From JBHGBB01 sp041946755 (lineage in GTDB: Bacteria > UBP4 > UBA4092 > JAOAEQ01): a stretch of DNA of 25,373 nucleotides. This document shows, one piece after another, positions 22,071-25,373 of the stretch (its first letter is position 1; each line of letters opens with the position of its first letter). The position numbers and the translations under genes are program-made. The stretch lies in assembly GCA_041946755.1 (NCBI GenBank), contig JBHGBB010000029.1:1-25373 (forward strand), read 5' to 3'. Under the pieces are notes generated by a model. The model had not been told where the DNA came from and did no database searches. It saw nothing but the letters and a program-made list of their open reading frames with translations.

Positions 22071-23792
22071 ATGAATAGAACCGGGAAATATTTATATTGG
22101 CAAAAGGTATGCAAAATAGTCATGATTATGTTAAGCATCAATTGCTTTAGTTCTATCACATATGCGGTGAGTACCAAAACATATCAGATGACCGATTCCG
22201 GTGATGATACCTTCGGTTATACCGGCCAGAATTTGTATACTGCAATTACTACAGTATTTGGATTGGTTGGGGTTAGCAATTATTACGGTTATTATCGGTG
22301 GCAGATAGATTTACCGGTCGGAGCGAAAATCAGTTATTCACTCGTTTCAATGCGATGTTTTGTTGCCGGTAGCGGTAGTCCGGAACTAGCGATATTCCTA
22401 GTCGATAGCGCTAATTGCCCGTCGTTTGCCAGTAGCAATCCTTCTAGCTTGGCGGTAAGCTTAGATTCGGTAGATTATCCGCCGGGAACTTGGAGTGCTG
22501 CAATGTGGCGAGCTGCAGAATCGGTAAATAAATTAATCCAACATTTTATCGATAATCCTTCGTATGCATCTGGGAATTATTTGGGGATTCGCATCGGGCC
22601 TCGGGTTCCATTAACCGGATTAAGCCGATATCGGCAAACCTTTACCTATGATAATTCATCGAGTTATGCCGCCAGATTGGTAGTGTATTATAATCAATCG
22701 CCGGCGGTACCTATCCCGGGAGCGCCGGCTAATGGATCAAACAGCAGTAATCTGCAACCGCAATTTATCTGGTCGAATTCTTCTGACCCGGATGGTGATC
22801 AGGTATATTATCTTTTTGAACTGGATACCGTATCAACCTTTAATTCCGGAGCTAAACTTTGGGCGTATTCAACGACAACGAGTTATCAGCCGGTAACAGA
22901 CCTTGATCCGGGATTATGGTATTGGCGGGTGCTGAGTTGCGATTCATCGAGTTGTCCGAATGTAAGTTTCGTTAGCGCTACTTCTAGTTGGAGTTCGGTG
23001 CAGGAGGTAATACTTACCGTGAATCATCCGCCGAGTTCGGTAAACCTTATTTCGCCTACCATAAGCACGACTAATGTTAGGTATCCCCAATTTACTTGGA
23101 GCCAGGCAACGGATTCGGATTCCGGTGATACACTTTCATACCAACTGCAGGTAAGTACCGATTCAAGTTTCGGTCCCAGCGGGTTGGTGCTTGATACCAC
23201 GGCATTACTTGATACGACCTATTTATCGCCGAATCCGATGTCGGCGAATACCTATTTCTGGCGGGTGATTGCGCTGGATAATATGCTTGCAGCTAATACT
23301 TCCGCTCCCGGTTGGTTTATTTCGTTTGATTCAACAAAACAGATGATTATCAATAGTCAGGATACCTATCTTTTCGAGCTTGGTAGTTGGTCGAGTTCTA
23401 CCGAATATACTCCGGTAACCTTAAGCATTAATTCGGTGCTTGGAATAGATACGGTATCAATCACCGTTTATAATGCGAAACATCCAAATGCGGTTTATGC
23501 CGGTCAATATTATTTATCTCGATGGTGGAAAGTCAGCGGGAATGGCAATATTAAATCTGTAAATATCAGTTTTATTTATACCGATTCGGATTATCTGGAT
23601 GCGAATTTCGGTTCGCGACCGGAATCAGAAATCATGGTATCGAAATATAGTTCCGGGAGTTGGACTTGGTATCCTGCTAGTGCTCGAGATACCGCGGTAA
23701 ACGAGATTCGCCTGGATAATCTCACCTCGTTCTCAGAGTGGACCTTATCGGCTCCGAACGGAGTTCCAGTCGGATTAAGCCGGTTCGAGTAG
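22071..23792 (+). CDS. Exported paralogue: DNRLRE-like domain, two Ig/FN3-like repeats, shared C-terminal domain
   Basis: 573 residues from the ATG at 22071, which follows AAGGAGAGAAGG; a TTG 36 nt earlier would open the same frame but has no binding site. Signal peptide about 1-30 (IVMIMLSINCFSSITYA). Residues about 31-207 match the N-terminal domain of the upstream protein (LVDSANCP, GNYLGIRIG). Two Ig/FN3-like repeats cover about 209-418. The last domain, 419-565, is the one found in the middle of the large protein (SSSTEYTPVTLSINSVL to TSFSEWTL). The end VPVGLSRFE resembles the PVELxxF stretch common near the C-terminus of secreted Bacteroidetes-type proteins, but nothing follows it. Probably a surface or secreted partner of the large protein. 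Confidence 0.8.
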   Translation: MNRTGKYLYWQKVCKIVMIMLSINCFSSITYAVSTKTYQMTDSGDDTFGYTGQNLYTAITTVFGLVGVSNYYGYYRWQIDLPVGAKISYSLVSMRCFVAGSGSPELAIFLVDSANCPSFASSNPSSLAVSLDSVDYPPGTWSAAMWRAAESVNKLIQHFIDNPSYASGNYLGIRIGPRVPLTGLSRYRQTFTYDNSSSYAARLVVYYNQSPAVPIPGAPANGSNSSNLQPQFIWSNSSDPDGDQVYYLFELDTVSTFNSGAKLWAYSTTTSYQPVTDLDPGLWYWRVLSCDSSSCPNVSFVSATSSWSSVQEVILTVNHPPSSVNLISPTISTTNVRYPQFTWSQATDSDSGDTLSYQLQVSTDSSFGPSGLVLDTTALLDTTYLSPNPMSANTYFWRVIALDNMLAANTSAPGWFISFDSTKQMIINSQDTYLFELGSWSSSTEYTPVTLSINSVLGIDTVSITVYNAKHPNAVYAGQYYLSRWWKVSGNGNIKSVNISFIYTDSDYLDANFGSRPESEIMVSKYSSGSWTWYPASARDTAVNEIRLDNLTSFSEWTLSAPNGVPVGLSRFE

Positions 23793-23864
23793 ATTAGAGA
23801 ATCCGGATTGCTGATTATTGAATACCATCTTCTGGTTTTGGTTAATATAGCAAGGCTGGTTCGC

Positions 23865-24884
23865 TTATTCAGTCGGTTGCCAGATATAGTTCCCAGTGGT
23901 ATCAATATACCCTTCTTTTTTACCGAGTCCGACCATAGTATATCCATCGTAGAACGGTAAAGCAAAGTCATATTGTGGCGGAATAACCATCTTGCCCGAT
24001 AGATTTATATATCCCCATTTTTTATTGAGGTTAACTCCAGCAAATCCTTCCGAAAATAGAAAAGCCCAATCATATTGTGGAGGAATAATGAGCTTACCGG
24101 TAGGATTTATATATCCCCATTTATTTTTAAGTTTTACCGGGCAACTCCCATTTTCGAATCGGATTACATTATCAAATTTGGCATCAATAATCAGTTTGCC
24201 GGTTTTATCGATAAATCCCCATTTATTCCCGAGTTTTACCGAAGCTAATCCTTCAGAAAACCCATGGGTAATATCAAAGTTTGCCGGGATAACCAGTTTC
24301 CCGGATTTATCGATATACCCATATTTATTCCCGATTCTTACCGCTGCTAACCCTTCCGAAAAATAGCACGCGAAATTAACTTGCACCTTTGGGGTAAGAA
24401 TACATTTTCCGGTTTTATCGATATATTCCCATTTATTGTTTATACATACTCCGGCGATACCATTATGAAACGAGACAGATTGATCATACTGGGGCTTAAT
24501 CACCATTTTCCCCGAAGGATCAATACATCCCCACTTTTTCCCAATTTTGACTGTGCCTAATCCCTCATTGATACTAATTGCCCGATCATATTGCGGAGCA
24601 ATTACCATCTTTCCGGAAGGATCGATATATCCCCATTTATTCCCAACTTGTACATCGGCTAACCCTTCCCAAAAGATATTCGCCCAATCGAATTGCGGGG
24701 CGATTACCATCTTCCCGGATTTATCGATATATCCAAATTTCCCATGCACTTTTATCGGATATAGATGCACCGTATCCCGGCTTAATATAGGGTTGTTTGT
24801 TGGTATTGCTGCTGATTCCACAGGATTGAATGAAAATATAAACAAGATACCTAAACCTAATACTACTATCTTCCATCGGGTCAT
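23865..24884 (-). CDS. Exported WG-repeat protein
   Basis: 339 residues on the minus strand, convergent with the preceding gene and 72 bp from it. Signal peptide about 1-25 (VVLGLGILFIFSFNPVESAA). The rest is eight ~34-residue WG (KWG) repeats plus a partial ninth, each with the pattern NKWGYID-x-x-GKMVIxPQYD and FSEGLAxVxxG. WG repeats form beta-structures on secreted or surface proteins in many phyla; the function is generally unknown. A ribosome binding site AAGGAAGG is present upstream on the minus strand. No clear promoter and no terminator were recognised. Confidence 0.88.
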   Translation of the reverse strand: MTRWKIVVLGLGILFIFSFNPVESAAIPTNNPILSRDTVHLYPIKVHGKFGYIDKSGKMVIAPQFDWANIFWEGLADVQVGNKWGYIDPSGKMVIAPQYDRAISINEGLGTVKIGKKWGCIDPSGKMVIKPQYDQSVSFHNGIAGVCINNKWEYIDKTGKCILTPKVQVNFACYFSEGLAAVRIGNKYGYIDKSGKLVIPANFDITHGFSEGLASVKLGNKWGFIDKTGKLIIDAKFDNVIRFENGSCPVKLKNKWGYINPTGKLIIPPQYDWAFLFSEGFAGVNLNKKWGYINLSGKMVIPPQYDFALPFYDGYTMVGLGKKEGYIDTTGNYIWQPTE

Positions 24885-25012
24885 AGATTACCTTCCTTTC
24901 GATTATGAGAGGTTAATACAACATAGACGAATTTGACCGCTATTTGGTTTAGTGGTAATGAGTAAATATCTTGATTTTATCGTTTCGAAATCACTTGGTT
25001 TTACCGGAAAGG

Positions 25013-25041
25013 GGAGCAAGCAGTAGGTTATTGCTTGCTCC
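25013..25041. repeat. Perfect 10-bp hairpin GGAGCAAGCA/TGCTTGCTCC
   Basis: Arms 25013-25022 and 25032-25041 with a 9-nt loop. It may be an interspersed palindrome or the terminator of a gene outside the window. No T-tract follows on +. Confidence 0.5.
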
Positions 25042-25089
25042 GCTCTTCCTAAAAAATGGCAGCATAATTAGGTATTAATAAGGGAGTAG

Positions 25090-25118
25090 GATGCGAAGTA
25101 ATCGGTTCGAATCGCATC
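25090..25118. repeat. 7-bp inverted repeat GATGCGA/TCGCATC
   Basis: Arms 25090-25096 and 25112-25118. The centre contains TTCGAA. Not a tRNA: the neighbouring bases do not give a T-stem. Confidence 0.4.
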
Positions 25119-25231
25119 ATTCTATCAATTTACTAAAAGGTTTGACCAGAGCATAAAGGTATGGAATGGAATTATTGTACGGATTTAAAAAAGAGCATAG
25201 TGGTATTAGCGAAATTTTGGCTGGAATCCGA

Positions 25232-25313
25232 AGTAGGGGCGACTCATTGAGTCGCCCGAAATGGATTTCTAGCATACAACGGGCGAGCCGATGGCTCGCC
25301 CCTACTGCTAGAA
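25232..25313. repeat. Miniature palindromic element with two GC-rich hairpins
   Basis: Ends AGTAGGGGCGA (25232-25242) and TCGCCCCTACT (25296-25306) are inverted. Each end is itself a hairpin: GGGCGACTC/GAGTCGCCC around ATT, and GGGCGAGCC/GGCTCGCCC around GAT. A further pair, TTCTAGCA (25267-25274) and TGCTAGAA (25306-25313), overlaps it. Similar GTAGGGGCGA...CGCCCCTAC palindromes are widespread in environmental bacteria. The 24885-25373 region holds no gene I can support. Confidence 0.7.
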
Positions 25314-25340
25314 TGAATATATATGTATTAAAAGAGACCG

Positions 25341-25371
25341 AAATCAAATTGGCAGCCTGCCAAACTGATTT
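25341..25371. repeat. Nested hairpin at the right edge
   Basis: TTGGCAG (25349-25355) and CTGCCAA (25357-25363), enclosed by AAATCA (25341-25346) and TGATTT (25366-25371). It may extend past the window. Confidence 0.5.
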
Positions 25372-25373
25372 TC

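Noticed and set aside
23992..24936. Plus-strand frames across the WG-repeat gene
   Set aside because: They are repetitive mirror images of the WG repeats on the minus strand, with no binding sites or domains.
25101..25120. A TTCGAAT motif resembling a tRNA T-loop
   Set aside because: The flanking bases do not form a T-stem, and no acceptor or anticodon arms are found around it.

Overview
The window comes from an uncultivated-looking, moderately AT-rich bacterium with a Gram-negative-style surface: a FecR-type membrane protein, several proteins with signal peptides, and long extracellular repeat proteins. The housekeeping core is the conserved block yceD-rpmF-plsX-fabH-fabD-fabG-acpP-fabF-rnc, followed by an Elp3-like radical SAM gene. 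That order is shared by Firmicutes, Thermotogae and several candidate phyla, so it does not fix the taxon. I do not assign a phylum.

Layout. (1) 1-2748: a FecR/TPR protein whose reading frame is open to the left edge, a 30-codon pilin-like remnant, and an exported TPR protein whose N-terminal half resembles the soluble C-terminal domain of DUF2723 proteins. (2) 2749-3200: a strong consensus promoter and a leader able to form a long-range fold. (3) 3201-11408: ribosome assembly (YceD), L32, complete type II fatty acid initiation and elongation genes, RNase III and a radical SAM protein, all on +. (4) 11447-16378: acyl-CoA dehydrogenase, EtfB, an EtfA carrying a two-cluster ferredoxin domain, and a glycosidase-like TIM-barrel protein. 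The last three genes are each preceded by a palindromic repeat ending exactly 8 nt before the start codon. (5) 16379-17096: a 718-bp regulatory gap rich in inverted repeats, with a good promoter. (6) 17097-23792: two paralogous exported proteins made of a DNRLRE-like domain, Ig/FN3-like repeats and a shared ~150-residue domain. The large one has 12 repeats; its last five are spaced exactly 300 bp apart. (7) 23865-24884, minus strand: an exported WG-repeat protein. (8) 24885-25373: no gene, but a cluster of palindromes including a GTAGGGGCGA...TCGCCCCTAC element.

How the genes fit together. PlsX, FabH, FabD, FabG, ACP and FabF make acyl-ACP and route it to phospholipid. YceD, L32 and RNase III link this to ribosome production, as in many bacteria. 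The dehydrogenase with EtfAB forms an acyl-CoA oxidation/reduction module; the EtfB motif and the EtfA iron-sulfur domain suggest an electron-bifurcating type. The strongest non-gene signal is the family of hairpin repeats that fill the gaps around this module and stand where Shine-Dalgarno sequences should be.
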